A stretch of 64,000 nucleotides of DNA from Sipunculus nudus (lineage: Eukaryota; Annelida; Sipuncula; Golfingiida; Sipunculidae). The notes beneath the pieces were generated by a model that worked only from the letters and a program-made list of their open reading frames with translations, made no database searches and was not told the DNA's origin. Position numbers and translations under genes: made by a program. The stretch lies in assembly GCA_026874595.1 (NCBI GenBank), contig CM049316.1, positions 74,996,676-75,060,675 on the forward strand, in the 5' to 3' direction. Numbering within the stretch: the stretch's first letter is position 1; the number at the start of each line of letters is the position of its first letter. Of the stretch, positions 10,988 to 23,544 are shown in pieces.

Positions 10988-13790
10988 ATGGCTTTCATGA
11001 GTAGATACCTTGGGCTCGTGGTAGTGCTTACTTTTCATTTACAAGGTTTGATTGGCAAAACGGGAGCGGCTGTCTATAAAGTGTACAGACTGCAAAAGGG
11101 TTCTAGTCATGTGAATATGACCTTTATCGTCCAGACTCTGAAACAAGTAGTTTTTTCACAGAGCTGCTCTCCTGTCCTGCATCAATCACATCTCGAGAAC
11201 CTATACCGTCTTATGGATGAGAAGACAGTAGAAATGTTATTCTAACCTGCTATGTTATTCTTTTAAAGCTGCATGTAAATAATAGTTCATATATAATATC
11301 ATATATTTTTGAAAGTCAATTTCCTGCTTTGAACGTGTAGATAATTAGGTCTTACTCTTTATGTTTAAGTCTGTGAAGGGAACGCCTTTTTCTACGCCGA
11401 GGTACCCCGAGATTGTGGCTCTTGTTATCGCTTTGACCTGGTTTTGTGCACCTGGGATGAGGCAAGGAGTTACTGTAGGAATCAAGGAGGTGACCTAGTC
11501 AGCCTTGAGACACCCGGAGAAAAAAAAAAATTCCTGAATAGCATTGCTACAAGGAATCATGATCAGGTGATAGGTGCGTTTTCGGCTGATATCACATCTC
11601 TCTCAACATCTGGTATTCACACTTAACTGCGCCTTGATTTCTGCGTCTACATGCTTTGAAAACTGTTCAGTTCAAACTGATTTGCCTTTTTATTTCAAGT
11701 CAACTTTATCAGTTCCCAAATACCCATCTCATCTATCCTATGTTCTATCTACTAACCCGACTCTTAAACAGTGATTTATAAACTTATTACCAACCTCATA
11801 ATTTATGAAGTTTATTACCAGAGTACTCTCATTTCAATTGATACTGTATTCAATGTTTAACCCGCATCTTTTCAATCATATATCTGCCTCATTTTTCTTC
11901 ACTTTAACATCCAAACAATCATCTACCTACTCATACAATTACAATTACAATTATCACTTAATATAGCGCACTTTTATATTCTAATAGTCAAAGGCGCTTA
12001 ACAGTCATTACAGAGTTTAAATAAATGAGTCTTTAATCCTGACTTAAATAATTCAACAGACATGTCATCTGTGTTTCTAAGGTTCTGAGGTAAAGCATTC
12101 CAAAGCCTAGGAGCTACCTGTACAAAACAACCGTGTAGAGTTAAAGACAAATTACACCTGGCAGGGATCGGTAACTTGCCAGCTGTTGCTGATCTTAATC
12201 GTTTATTTTAATTTAATTGAAGAGCTTCAATCAGATATTCTGGTGCTGCTCCCTTAATATACTTAAAAGTTAATACTAGAATCCTATATTTAATTCTGTA
12301 TGGAATTTTCAGCCAGTGAAGGGCTTTCAGCGAGGGCGAGATGAAGTCATGCTTTCTTAGACCTGTTACAAGGCCAGCACACATATTCTAAATACACTGC
12401 AAACGGTTCAATTCTTTCTGGGACGCACCAACGAGTAGACTGTTGCAATAATCGACCCTACTCATGACTAATGCTTGAGCTGAAATATTCCTTGTATCTG
12501 AATCTATATAGTGTTTCACTCTACACAATCGTTTTAACATGAGATATGAGGAGGAGCATACTTTATTTATATGTTCTCTACCACTGAGTGTACTACCCAT
12601 ATAAAAACCAAGGTTTCTTACACAATGAGTTGCCCGGATAATATCATCACCAATCTTTACTCTAAGATCCTGCACTTTCTTAAGATTAGATTTGGTACCA
12701 ATCATAATAACTTCAGGCTTGTCTTCGTTCAATTTAAGTCTGTTTACCCTCATCCATGATCTAATGGATGATATACACTCTTCTACTCTAGAAACAATCT
12801 CACGAATGTTTATTTTGTCCTTCGGATCAAATACACAGTATAAGTGCTGATCGTCCGCGTATCCATGAAAGTTTACGTCATATTTCCTGCAGATATCCCC
12901 TAGGGGAGTGATGAAAAGTGTAAAAAGAAAAGAGCCCAGAATCGAACCCTGCGGTACCCCGTACTTAATAAACTCCTCCGATGAAAACAATCCGTTTATA
13001 ACCACTTTTTTGTTTTCTATTAGTAAGGTATGACCTCAGCCATGAGAGAACAGTACCTGATACTCCAAACCGATATTTCAGACGATTAAGCAACAAGTCG
13101 TGAATCACCGTGTCAAAAGCGGCTGATAAGTCCAGCATAATAAGACAGACCACCCTTCCTGTATCTACTTCCTGGTAAACATTGTTCATCACATCCAAGA
13201 GAGCCGTGTCAGTACTCCTATTCCTGGTATGTGCTGGGAACTTACTCATGACTGTAGCCAATAGCTATTAATCTCTCTTTCCCCATCAAATCTATCCGAC
13301 TACCTAACGTTCAGTCTTTGAAATTCCGCTTACGAACCCACTGATCTATTTATCTCAGGACTCCCTTACTTTACCTTAACCGTTCAACATTCATATATAA
13401 GATAGGTTATATAGGTTAATCCTCTATATATTTTCATTTCCTTTCAAATAGCTAGCAGCCCTTTTGAAAACCGCCTTAATTTATACCTGTCAGGTGAATA
13501 TGAAAGTGTTCGTTCTCAGAATAAAAAAAATAATTACTTTTAATTGTTTCAGCCCATCTTAGAAGAAACATATGGTTTGGATTTTGGACTTCGTGTTCAG
13601 ACAAGGAAGAAGAGGGAACTTGGGTATGGAACGCCACGGGGTCAGCCCTGAACTACACGAAGTTGGCCAGTACGGAGCCAACCAAATTTGGCGGATACGA
13701 AGATTCCGTTGTCTTTTGATCAACAAATGACAATAGGCATTCGACAAGTCATGATCAAAAGTCTTCCACAAAATTATTGAGTTGTGGTCC
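10988..13790 (+). pseudogene. Lectin copy B: CTLD gene with broken exons 1 and 3
   Basis: Exon 1 (ATG 10,988) encodes a signal peptide (MAFMSRYLGLVVVLTF...) and the HVNMTF sequon, but ends at TAA 11,243-11,245. Alignment with A and D shows a deletion of about 135 bp that removed the end of the stalk, the splice donor and the start of intron 1, fusing exon to intron. Exon 2 (11,370-11,573, 204 nt, phase 1 at both ends) is intact: CEGNAFFYAE, CGSCYRFDLVL, TWDEARSYCRNQGGDLVS. Intron 2 holds a LINE. Exon 3 begins at 13,553 (IWFGFWTSCSD, TWVWNATGSAL) but has TGA at 13,717-13,719 where paralogues have TGG, has lost the EPN/EPD triplet (TEPTKF) and has a degraded end. The ancestral product would be a secreted sugar-binding lectin. 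This copy cannot make one. Confidence 0.78.
11935..13242 (-). mobile_element. 5'-truncated CR1/L2-group LINE in intron 2 of copy B
   Basis: Flanked by 7-bp direct repeats TACTCAT (11,928-11,934 and 13,243-13,249). Minus-strand translation gives reverse transcriptase motifs: STDTALLDV, LDLSAAFDTV (motif A), YGVPQGSILG (motif B), HGYADDQHLY (motif C), LKLNEDKPEVIMI and SRVDYCNSLL. The 3' end has the GCGC-containing terminal segment and a short (TAATTG)n tail typical of this group. It is truncated within the RT domain. Relative to the other copy, an extra T near 13,006-13,011 shifts the frame after RKQK. A stop (CI followed by TAG, 12,388) is shared by both copies and so predates the duplication. 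Confidence 0.88.
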
Positions 13791-13799
13791 CATTTGTGA

Positions 13800-13905
13800 A
13801 ATTTTGTTACTTAGATCATATATTAGGGATTAAGAAGAGTGGTCGTTATTGTGGAGGTGGTTGCAATTATATGGTGGTCGCAAGGCGGGCTTCTACTGTA
13901 TATAT
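13800..13905. mobile_element. Solo Tc1-like terminal segment
   Basis: Read from the other strand, the right edge is TACAGTAGAAGCCCGCCTTG followed by two CGACCACC motifs, the layout of a Tc1/mariner-type end. It abuts the degraded 3' end of copy B exon 3. No matching opposite end was found nearby. Confidence 0.4.
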
Positions 13906-14690
13906 TATTCAATCAGTATTTATAGATTTTAATATTGTACTTTTCCTTCTCTTTCTTACACACAAACACACTATATCCTCTCTCTAGCCCCGTTATCAAG
14001 TGTTTTCCTTTTATCTCCTTAAAACCCTCCTTCTTTCCACCTTTACCTTTCTCTCACACAAACACACATTCCCTCTCATTTTCTCTCTCCCGGACACACA
14101 CACATAAATCCAGTCACTCATTCTCTCTCCCCTCTCCGTCCTTCTCTCTCATAGCAATCTCTGTCAGACGCATTCATACTTATTCGGTTTATACAAAGCG
14201 AGCTTGGTGCGGCTATTCAGGGTCTGAATGGACGCAAAGGCTCTTTTGAAGCTTGGATATTACATATTCCCTGAATTTTATTGACTTTTACTAATTAGTT
14301 GACAATCAGCGGCTATTTTGACACATTTAGGTTTATAGTTGTAGATGAACGTTTATCACAGAAAAAAATAACAAATTGCTCAAAATAAATGTTTTCAATA
14401 CCAAACAACTATTGTTGTAGGTTAGCTTAGGTTATTGGCGAGTTAGTGAATAAGGGAGTAAGCCGCACAAAGCTTTCCTCTTACACCGTTAAAACAGCTG
14501 CACGACTCGTTTTCAAAAATGTTGGCAATGAGATACATAATTGATAAAAAAACATTAAGAAACACAAACGAACGTTTAAAGTATCTTCAATGGGGTCCTT
14601 TTGACTTGCTAAATTTCTACTTTTGAAAAGTTATCACAACATTAACGGAATGATGAGGAAAAATAAGATCTGGGAGTGTCTCTTTATACA
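13906..14690. other. Intergenic, with a pyrimidine-rich tract
   Basis: From about 13,940 to 14,165 the plus strand is almost entirely C and T with short (CA)n runs. The open frame there is low-complexity and not a gene. The remainder to 14,690 is unique sequence with nothing recognisable. Confidence 0.6.
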
Positions 14691-15935
14691 TTTATTTCCA
14701 CTGCTGCAAGGGTTTCATATGATTCGGTCTCGATGTAACTGTGAATTACACGCTTTTATCAACCTGGTTAACAAATCAGATAATTTTACGTTTACCAATG
14801 GAACAAATAGGATCTTATAATAATAAAATCATCCTAAAATACAAACTGATACCATCACCTCATAAACATAAAGATTATGCAAGAAAATATCATATCACAT
14901 AACCTTGATTTTTTTATTTGAAGCCTACTTGTATTATTATAGAAGTATTCATCCCCATGAGTAACTGATAGCATCACCATATGAATATAGTACAAACACT
15001 GAAAGAAGAGACAAAGAAAAAAAACTTATTTTTTTATCATAATATTCAAAATTAAATTATGGAAACCAGAATTATCCATCTCCATGCGCATTACGTTCAC
15101 ACTGATACAACCTGTACAACAATAAAGTTGACAGAAAAGCAGGGATCAAACACGTTCCTACTTCAATTATAGATATTTTAGATATTTGAATTTTATGTTT
15201 TTATTGTCACTTAGGATGAAGCCAGTTAACATTATTAAGTTTAAAAAGGTTCAGGGTGCGGGCAATGAATACAATAAAATTATCACCTGTATTTACATTT
15301 AGACAAAACACACGCAGATATTACATGACAGATCAGTTGTATAATGTTTCGGCCACTGTTAGCATACTTTTATCTATTCTCTTGGATACCACCAAACAAA
15401 TCTGACTTCATGTATCCAAGACACAGTAAAACATTGTTAGTTTTCAAATATACAGATGCCAAGGTCTTCTGATTATGCCTGTCAATATTTTTTGACCGCT
15501 GTAAGGGATACCAAATTCAAGTCAATGTTAATAAATGAAATGTATTTTCACACTAATCATTGTACCTCAAGACAAGGTAAATGCATCCGTAAATGTTCCG
15601 GACACTCAAACATCATCTAATATATATGTGTGTGTCTGTGTGTTGTTCTTCAAGGGTCTTCAAAACTTTTCCGCATAGTCTTGTTTTTCTCAGATCATAT
15701 TGGCAAGATTACAGGATAAAGTAATGACTTGTATTTAAACACTCGAAAAAAAGAGATACCAACTTACTGGTCATTTAAATGTGGAACATAAAAATATGTA
15801 TCATACAAACAATATGACAGAGATTTTACTTTGACTTGCCGTTATTTATAATGAGTATAATGTTTCAAGAATGCATCCTTCTATATCCTAAAGCTGTTCT
15901 CTAATCATATCTGCTGCAAAGGAAATATGGAAATA

Positions 15936-17034
15936 CAGTCAAGCCCACTTTGTGTCATATCGGTTAATAGAAAATCCCGCTTATTGTCACATAAATCTAA
16001 AATCCCAAACCATTTCCTATATAAACAATGGTAAATCTGACCGTTTAATATCATGGAATATTGTCATAATCCCGTTTATTGTCATGTTTCGAATCCTTGA
16101 CAGTGATACCAGTTCGCAGTTAATATCACATTAAACGCCGACACTGCGATGAAAGAGGCCAAGAGCCTGTAATCGGTCGGGCGTATCAAACGATCGCACC
16201 TCCCTCCTGTGTGCGACAGGCAAGTGCAGTGATGCATGCGAGTCACTCCTCGTCACATAGCTAATTAACATCTTAAGATACTACGGTAATCCAGATCATT
16301 GCTTTTCTTCGTACATTAAAAAGAGCGATGATTATGATCAGATTTCATACATAATCAACTCCTGGCCTTTGAAAGGCCGCGGTTTAAACTTCAGTGACAT
16401 TTCGCCGAGATGATATAAAGCACATGATCTAAACGTTACTTACGACTGGAAATCCTCTTTAAGGGTCGACGAAAAGCTGAAGGATTTTTAAGCACTGGAG
16501 GAGATAGCCGGTCAAAAACCTTAATCGCGGCGAAACTTCAGAAAGTTGACAATGGCATGACCATGTCCGCTCCCTGAACAGTCCTATCATAAAGAGGATC
16601 ATGGAAGCTTGAGTCATTAATAAGATATCCGGAAAATAAGGCGCAATAGTCAGGCAAAGAATTATTTAGTAAAATAGTTTGTTACTAATAACGTTACAAC
16701 TATGCCGCATATTACCAGAAAAATTACCTCATGACCCAGACGTTACGTCTTATTCTGTTTGCAAGTCGGATTTTTGTCAGTTATTACGGCATTCGGTATA
16801 TAAAACTTAGAGGAAATAAATTTTCAGGTGTGCGTAAACCTAATTTGATATGCCGTTGTGCAATAAAAATATTCATAAACGTTCCCGTTTCCTGTTTATT
16901 GACGTTTTATTTAATAGCATATGAGACATAACGCTTCTTCTTGGACTCAAAAGTCACATAAGATAATGTCACATCCCGGTTATTAACATAATTTATTCAT
17001 ACACCAACGATATGACAATAAGCGGGCTTCACTG
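15936..17034. mobile_element. Non-autonomous TIR element (copy 2)
   Basis: Same element as at 9,638, with the same inverted ends and flanking TA at 15,934-15,935 and 17,035-17,036. It was duplicated with the unit, not inserted independently. It contains a 6-bp-plus local insertion (CTTTGAAAGG near 16,366) not seen in copy 1. Confidence 0.75.
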
Positions 17035-17245
17035 TACATAATAATTTTTCATGCACGTTATATCCATTATTTTTTAAACCTTCATATACATTATTGTGTA
17101 TATAGGTTCATGATATCTGATGTGTCGTCATGCCTCCACTCTATTGAATGGAATAACGTGACATCCCTCCTGATTTTCACTACCACTGAACGTTAACTCC
17201 ACAAAATGTACGTAACATTAGCATTCAGATCCGGTGAATTATCTA

Positions 17246-17256
17246 TATATCGTGCA
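17246..17256 (+). promoter_or_regulatory. Conserved TATA-like element, copy C
   Basis: TATATCGTGCA lies 51 bp before the ATG at 17,297, as in copy B. Confidence 0.4.
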
Positions 17257-17296
17257 CGTTTTACTTTTCTCTCCACACATGTGTTGGGAAGACAGC

Positions 17297-20124
17297 ATGG
17301 CTTTCATGAGTAGATACCTTGGGCTCGTGGTAGTGCTTACTTTTCATTTACAAGGTTTGATTAGCAAAACGGGAGCGGCTGTCTATAAAGTGTACAGACT
17401 GCAAAAGGGTTCTAGTCATGTGAATATGACCTTCATCGTCCAGACTCTGAAACAAGTAGTTTCTTCACAGAGCTGCTCTCCTGTCCTGCATCAATCATAC
17501 CTCGAGAACCTATACCATCTTATGGATGAGAAGACAGTAGAAATGTTATTCTAACCTGCTATTTATTCTTTTAAAGCTGCATGTAAATAATAGTTCATAT
17601 ATAATATCATATATTTTTGAAAGTCCATTTCCTGCTTTGAACGTGTAGATAATAAGGTCTTACTCTTTATGTTTAAGTCTGTGAAGGGAACGCCTTTTTC
17701 TACGCCGAGGTACCCCGAGACTGTGGCTCTTGTTATCGCTTTGACCTGGTTTTGTGCACCCGGGATGAGGCAAGGAGTTACTGTAGGAATCAAGGAGGTG
17801 ACCTAGTCAGCCGTGAGACACCCGGAGAAAAAAAAAATCCTGAATAGCATTGCTACAAGGAATCATGATCAGGTGACAGGTGCGTTTTCGGCTGATATCA
17901 CATCTCTCTCAACATCTGGTATTCACACTTAACTGCGCCTTGATTTCTGCGTCTACATGCTTTGAAAACTGTTCAGTTCAAACTGATTTGCCTTTTTTTT
18001 TCAAGTCAACTTTATCAGTTCCCAAATACCCATCTCATCTATCCTATGTTCTATCTACTAACCCGACTCTTAAACAGTGATTTATAAACTTATTACCAAC
18101 CTCATAATTTATGAAGTTTATTACCAGAGTACTCTCATTTCAATTGATACTGTATTCAATGTTTAACCCGCATCTTTTCAATCATATATCTGCCTCATTA
18201 TTCTTCACTTTAACATCCAAACAATCATCTACCTACTCATACAATTACAATTACAATTATCACTTAATATAGCGCACTTTTATACTCTAATAGTCAAAGG
18301 CGCTTAACAGTCATTACAGAGTTTAAATAAATGAGTCTTTAATCCTGACTTAAATAATTCAACAGACATGTCATCTGTGTTTCTAAGGTTCTGAGGTAAA
18401 GCATTCCAAAGCCTAGGAGCTACCTGTACAAAACAACCGTGTAGAGTTAAAGACAAATTACACCTGGCAGGGATCGGTAACTTGCCAGCTGTTGCTGATC
18501 TTAATCGTTTATTTTAATTTAATTGAAGAGCTTCAATCAGATATTCTGGTGCTGCTCCCTTAATATACTTAAAAGTTAATACTAGAATCTTATATTTAAT
18601 TCTGTATGGAATTTTCAGCCAGTGAAGGGCTTTCAGCGAGGGCGAGATGAAGTCATGCTTTCTTAGACCTGTTACAAGGCCAGCACACATATTCTAAATA
18701 CACTGCAAACGGTTCAATTCTTTCTGGGACGCACCAGCGAGTAGACTGTTGCAATAATCGACCCTACTCATGACTAATGCTTGAGCTGAAATTTTCCTTG
18801 TATCTGTATCTATATAGTGTTTCACTCTACACAATCGTTTTAACATGAGATATGGGGAGGAGCATACTTTATTTATATGCTCTCTACCACTGAGTGTACT
18901 ACCAATATAAAAACCAAGGTTTCTTACATAATTAGTTGCCCGGATAATATCATCACCAATCTTTACTCTAAGATCCTGCACTTTCTTAAGATTAGATTTG
19001 GTACCAATCATAATAACTTCAGGCTTGTCTTCGTTCAATTTAAGTCTGTTTACCCTCATCCATGATCTAATGGATGATATACACTCTTCTACTCTAGAAA
19101 CAATCTCACGAATGTTTATTTTGTCCTTCGGATCAAATGCACAGTATAAGTGCTGATCGTCCGCGTATCCATGAAAGTTTACGTCATATTTCCTGCAGAT
19201 ATCCCCTAGGGGAGTGATGAAAAGTGTACAAAGAAAAGGGCCCAGAATCGAACCCTGCGGTACCCCGTACTTAATAAACTCCTCCGATGAAAACAATCCG
19301 TTTATAACCACTTTTTGTTTTCTATTAGTAAGGTATGACCTCAGCCATGAGAGAACAGTACCTGATACTCCAAACCGATATTTCAGACGATTAAGCAACA
19401 AGTCGTGAATCACCGTGTCAAAAGCGGCTCATAAGTCCAGCATAATAAGACAGACCACCCTTCCTGTATCTACTTCCTGGTAAACATTGTTCATCACATC
19501 CAAGAGAGCCGTGTCAGTACTCCTATTCCTGGTATGTGCTGGGAACTTACTCATGACTGTAGCCAATAGCTATTAATCTCTATTTCCCAACAAATCTATC
19601 CGACTACCTAACGTTCAGTCTTTGAAATTCCGCTTACGAACCCACTAATCTATTTATCTCAGGACTCCCTCACTTTACCTTAACCGTTCAACATACATAT
19701 ATAAGATAGGTTATATAGGTTAATCCTCTATATATTTTCATTTCCTTTCAAATAGCTAGCAGCCCTTTTGAAAACCGCCTTAATTTATGGACCGGTAATA
19801 CCTGTCAGGTGAATATGAAAGTGTTCGTTCTCAGAATAAAAAAAATAATTACTTTTAATTGTTTCAGCCCATCTTAGAAGAAACATATGGTTTGGATTTT
19901 TGACTTCGTGTTCAGACATGGAAGAAGAGGTAACTTGGGTATGGAATGCTACGGGGTCAACCCTACACTACCCTAACTGGGCTAGTGGGGAACCGAATAA
20001 TTATGGCAGATATGAAGACGCTCTTGCCTTTTGGGCAGTAAATGGCAATAAGGCTGGAACCTGGTTTGATCATCAGTCATTAAGAAAGATGTTTTCTATT
20101 TGTGAAACAGTGCGTATGTGTTGA
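17297..20124 (+). pseudogene. Lectin copy C: CTLD gene with broken exons 1 and 2, intact exon 3
   Basis: Exon 1 (ATG 17,297) shares the donor deletion and stop of copy B (TAA 17,552-17,554). Exon 2 (17,678-17,879) is 202 nt against 204 in B: two bases are lost at the A-run after TPGE, giving a frameshift and a prompt TAG. The tryptophan of the TWDEA motif has also become R (CGG). Exon 3 (19,868-20,124) is open and well kept: IWFGFLTSCSD, TWVWNATGSTL, WASGEPNNYGRYED, TWFDHQSLRK and SICETVRMC stop. It holds an EPN triplet, which in canonical CTLDs favours mannose-type sugars, although the WND partner is WFD. Exon 3 is more like an active gene than exon 3 of B, perhaps through gene conversion from an intact copy. 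Intron 2 carries the LINE. Confidence 0.78.
18241..19547 (-). mobile_element. 5'-truncated CR1/L2-group LINE in intron 2 of copy C
   Basis: Duplicate of the LINE at 11,935, with the same TACTCAT repeats (18,234-18,240 and 19,548-19,554). The frame is longer (239 residues, 19,413-18,694) because the T run near 19,315 is one shorter. A TGA replaces the serine codon in LDLSAAFD, a lesion not present in copy B, so each copy has gained private damage. Confidence 0.88.
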
Positions 20125-20756
20125 AGAGAAAACCGAAACAGAAGCTAGATTGCTAAAAGGTTTTTATTAATAATGAAAGGACAATAACTTCTACGGTAGT
20201 TTTGTTTTGCTCGTGGTGTGTGATGTTACATGTGAATATACAGTCGAAATTGTTGTTTATTTCTTTAAATATGTAGATATCACAATCATTATATAATGAA
20301 GACTGGCCGGTTCATATAAAAAAAAACGCTTTCAAACAGCTTTTTATTTGACAAGACCACCATCAAAGACTAATGTAGTAAGCGACAGTTTGCACTTCGT
20401 TATGGTGAATGCGTTGTGAAGACTATCCTTTAACAATAATCATGCTGTCTAGATGCTGACAATAATTAATCTTCAATATAACCAATGCTTCCATCAATGA
20501 GCCATATGCTTATTTACTTGAAAGGAAACTGCCTAGATTAATTTGTGAGGCCTACCTGATGAAGTTGAAAGAGAACAAGACTTTGTCTTTCCTTTTTTTT
20601 ACTAATTTTATTTTATATAAATATAAATGCAATATTTTGAAAATAATTTAAATAAAATATATATATTTCAAATTAAGCAAAACACAATCAAAACGGAGGA
20701 TATCAGTAACATTCAATGAAGAATTGACGCAATATGAAAAACACCGCTAAACAGGA

Positions 20757-20820
20757 CAACTCAATAATACGGACATAATCCTCCAGTCCCTTGAGTGTCC
20801 GGCTTAGAGGAGTTTCACTG
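20757..20820. mobile_element. Possible pogo/Tigger-like terminal fragment
   Basis: Read on the minus strand, the edge is TACAGTGAAACTCCTCTAAG followed by CCGGACA, resembling pogo/Tigger inverted ends. No partner end was found, so this is a fragment or chance resemblance. Confidence 0.35.
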
Positions 20821-21426
20821 TATCTTGTATCCATTTATTTTAGTTGGGGCTGTTATATTTTTATTTCTGATATAATATTGTGAGTTTATTTAAAACCTGA
20901 GACTGGGGCACATTTTTTTTCTAGAGAATGAGGCGCCCAAATATGCTCTTTTTAGGGGATACATTCTCAACTCCGATTTCGCACTCACTTCTTACTGCTC
21001 ACGAAACATATTTACAATTTGAAATTCAGCTTTTTTTAAACGTATCAAAAAGCATATTATACTCTCTTTTCGCGACCGCAGCAGTTGTTATCAGAGGTTG
21101 AGTTTCACCTTAGGCAGCAGGCTACTCGCAACACCTTTGATTTGAACTTTCTTCAGGAGAAAATAATGAATTCTTAAGTGCCGAAAAAAGGCTCTCGGTT
21201 TATATTACCATATAAGAACACATGAGTCTATAACATTCGTTGCGTTTACATGTGTGGTAATTCATTGTCATGATCTGCTTTATCATATATGCATATGACA
21301 TCAAACGAATGATGCTCAGTCAGGTATATAACAGGAAACCTACATATTGTGAGAAAAGTAAAACGTTAGTAGTGTACGACAATGTTTGATTAATTCAGCT
21401 GAATGTTAAAGGTGTCATCTGTATCA

Positions 21427-21430
<4 letters not shown>

Positions 21431-21480
<50 letters not shown>
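21431..21480. repeat. (TA)n microsatellite
   Basis: Uninterrupted TA repeats. Two further similar tracts follow at 21,616-21,655 and 22,062-22,113. Confidence 0.95.
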
Positions 21481-21481
<1 letters not shown>

Positions 21482-21610
21482 CATTAGTGCTGCTTCTCAT
21501 TTTATGTCAAATTCATGTCACAATCCTCTTTCTGGTCAGACGTTTTTGGAACAAAAACTGCCATGTAGATTTAATTGGCACTTGGATCTCCTTGACTGCC
21601 CAAACCTCTA

Positions 21611-21659
<49 letters not shown>

Positions 21660-22057
21660 GATGGCGGCAATAATCTAACACTTAATACCCAATTTATAAA
21701 AGGAATAGATATAACTCTTCAGTTATCAAATCCTATCAAACACTTATGTTGTAAATAGTTTTCGAAAATTTTAGACCTTGTCATATTGAAGAACTTGAAT
21801 TGTATGGCAATTAAAAGGTCTGTTTTATAGGCGTGTCTAGGTCACCTTATCTGTTCAAAGTTTTCATTGCTTTCCATGGGTGTATTATCCCTATTACTGT
21901 TGTGTGTTCATTAATTGAATTCACTTTGAGTATATTCCGTAACGCGGTCTCCGTGGTCATATATACATAACGTAAAAATAGTGAACTTTGTATATCCGTA
22001 ACCTCAAATAGCCGAACAAATTTTGTCCCCCAGATCATTTTGATATACGATGTTATA

Positions 22058-22120
<63 letters not shown>

Positions 22121-23099
22121 TAGGTCGATCCCGGATTCGGGCCCATGTCAGAAGCGCACATGTCCGGTGTTCCAACTATTCTGCTTTTCTGCAACATTCA
22201 CTGTCGAGAAATTTCGGTCAGATTTTATATGCATCATTCAATTATATATACTCAGGTTCATATTCGCGTGATAATACTATATGGATTTTAATTTTTCATT
22301 GTTTCTCGAGGGTGTCTCTTTCCCAATCTCAGTCATACAAATATATCATATATCTGTAATAATTTATTAATTGGTTATATTCAGCAAACGAATTGATATT
22401 TTGATACGTTATTTCCAGATCATTTGAAAAAAAACTGGTAAACATTTAATAATTTAAATATCAGCTATCATTTATGACAGTAGGCTTATACATACAAATA
22501 AAATAGATGATCTGTTATTATTTATAGCACCCCTTTTTCCTTCCTACTTGATTTTGATTAGGCAAAAGTAAGAGTTATTCTGGCAATGAAACAGTTTAGA
22601 AGAGAAAGCATTCTGGTTGTACATCAATCATGAGGAAATCTTGTATTAAAAACCGAAAACAAACAACAGATTTTACGATTATAAACCGCCTAAAAGCCAA
22701 GCCTTACAGTATCAGATGAAGGCACTAATCAAAGTTAAGCAATAGATCCCTTCCCCGTCCACTTAGAATATGCTGAATTACTACCAATCGAAATACCTAT
22801 ACCTGAGAGCTGAACCTTTTTCTTACCAACGTTAGCTTAGCAGCCTACAACTCACGCACCCTTAATATTATTTCTCCTGCATTTTTCTGCAGCGGAAGAC
22901 CGGTGTGAAATGGGGTGAACAGGGAGCTTTCTAATGGTATAGACCTTGACCAGGAGTATCAGTTTTAAGAACCGAACAAAGCAGCTAAAAACATAATTGC
23001 GTTTAAAGCATCCTTAATGTGATCATTATAACCTTCTTAAATACTTCTAATGAAAAGTTATGACATACTTTAAAGAGCAAGATTTAGGATTCCTCTCTT

Positions 23100-23469
23100 T
23101 TTTTTATTTCCACTGCTGCAAAGATTTACTTTGCATCAATCACAAGCATCAGTCTGTATGTTACTGGGCATTACACTGTTACATCATCCTGGTTCGGCAA
23201 ATCAGATAAATTTGCTTTTACCATGGAGACAACAGGATATAATAATGATAAAATCTGCCTAATGTAGATAATGATACTATCAACAGACGAATATAATACA
23301 TAGATAGATTCTTCTAAAAGGACGGATCCAACTTGACATAATGAGGATGAAATAGTCCTTCTGATAGCATCTCCACATGAATATAGTATAAAAACTGAAG
23401 GAGGATACAAATCAGATAACTTTTAATAATAGAGCCAACAGGATATAGTAAGGAAGAAACTTTCCTCGT

Positions 23470-23544
<75 letters not shown>

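Larger units (their letters stand above)
8906..13790 (+). repeat. Tandem duplication unit 1 (carries lectin copy B)
   Basis: Nearly identical to 14,700-20,124 in the same orientation with a period of about 6.3 kb (paired landmarks: 9,638/15,936; 10,988/17,297; 12,388/18,694; 13,553/19,868). The 3' end of exon 3 is more diverged than the rest. Unit 1 lacks about 500 bp of 5' flank present in unit 2 (15,215-15,717). That block has a diverged match upstream of copy D (about 23,640-23,790), so it was deleted from unit 1 rather than added to unit 2. Confidence 0.88.
14700..20124 (+). repeat. Tandem duplication unit 2 (carries lectin copy C)
   Basis: Second copy of the 6.3-kb unit. It differs from unit 1 at only a few positions per hundred bases by eye, plus small indels, and it keeps the 15,215-15,717 block that unit 1 has lost. 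Confidence 0.88.
20125..23100. other. Intergenic between copies C and D; microsatellites
   Basis: No supported gene. It contains (TA)n tracts at about 21,431-21,480, 21,616-21,655 and 22,062-22,113. Open frames over the tracts (poly-IY) are artefacts. The remainder is AT-rich with nothing recognised apart from the terminal fragment listed separately. Confidence 0.6.

Noticed and set aside
12940-12960. GGGTTCGATTC on the minus strand, like a tRNA B box
   Set aside because: It encodes part of PQGSILG in the LINE reverse transcriptase; there is no A box or cloverleaf around it, and the same stretch occurs in the duplicate copy.
13935-14249. Open frame rich in S, P and H on the pyrimidine tract
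   Set aside because: Low-complexity CT/CA sequence with no splice or domain evidence.
21403-21678. Open frames rich in alternating I and Y (also at 23,314, 27,407, 30,635 and 34,076)
   Set aside because: Products of reading through (TA)n tracts; no domain.
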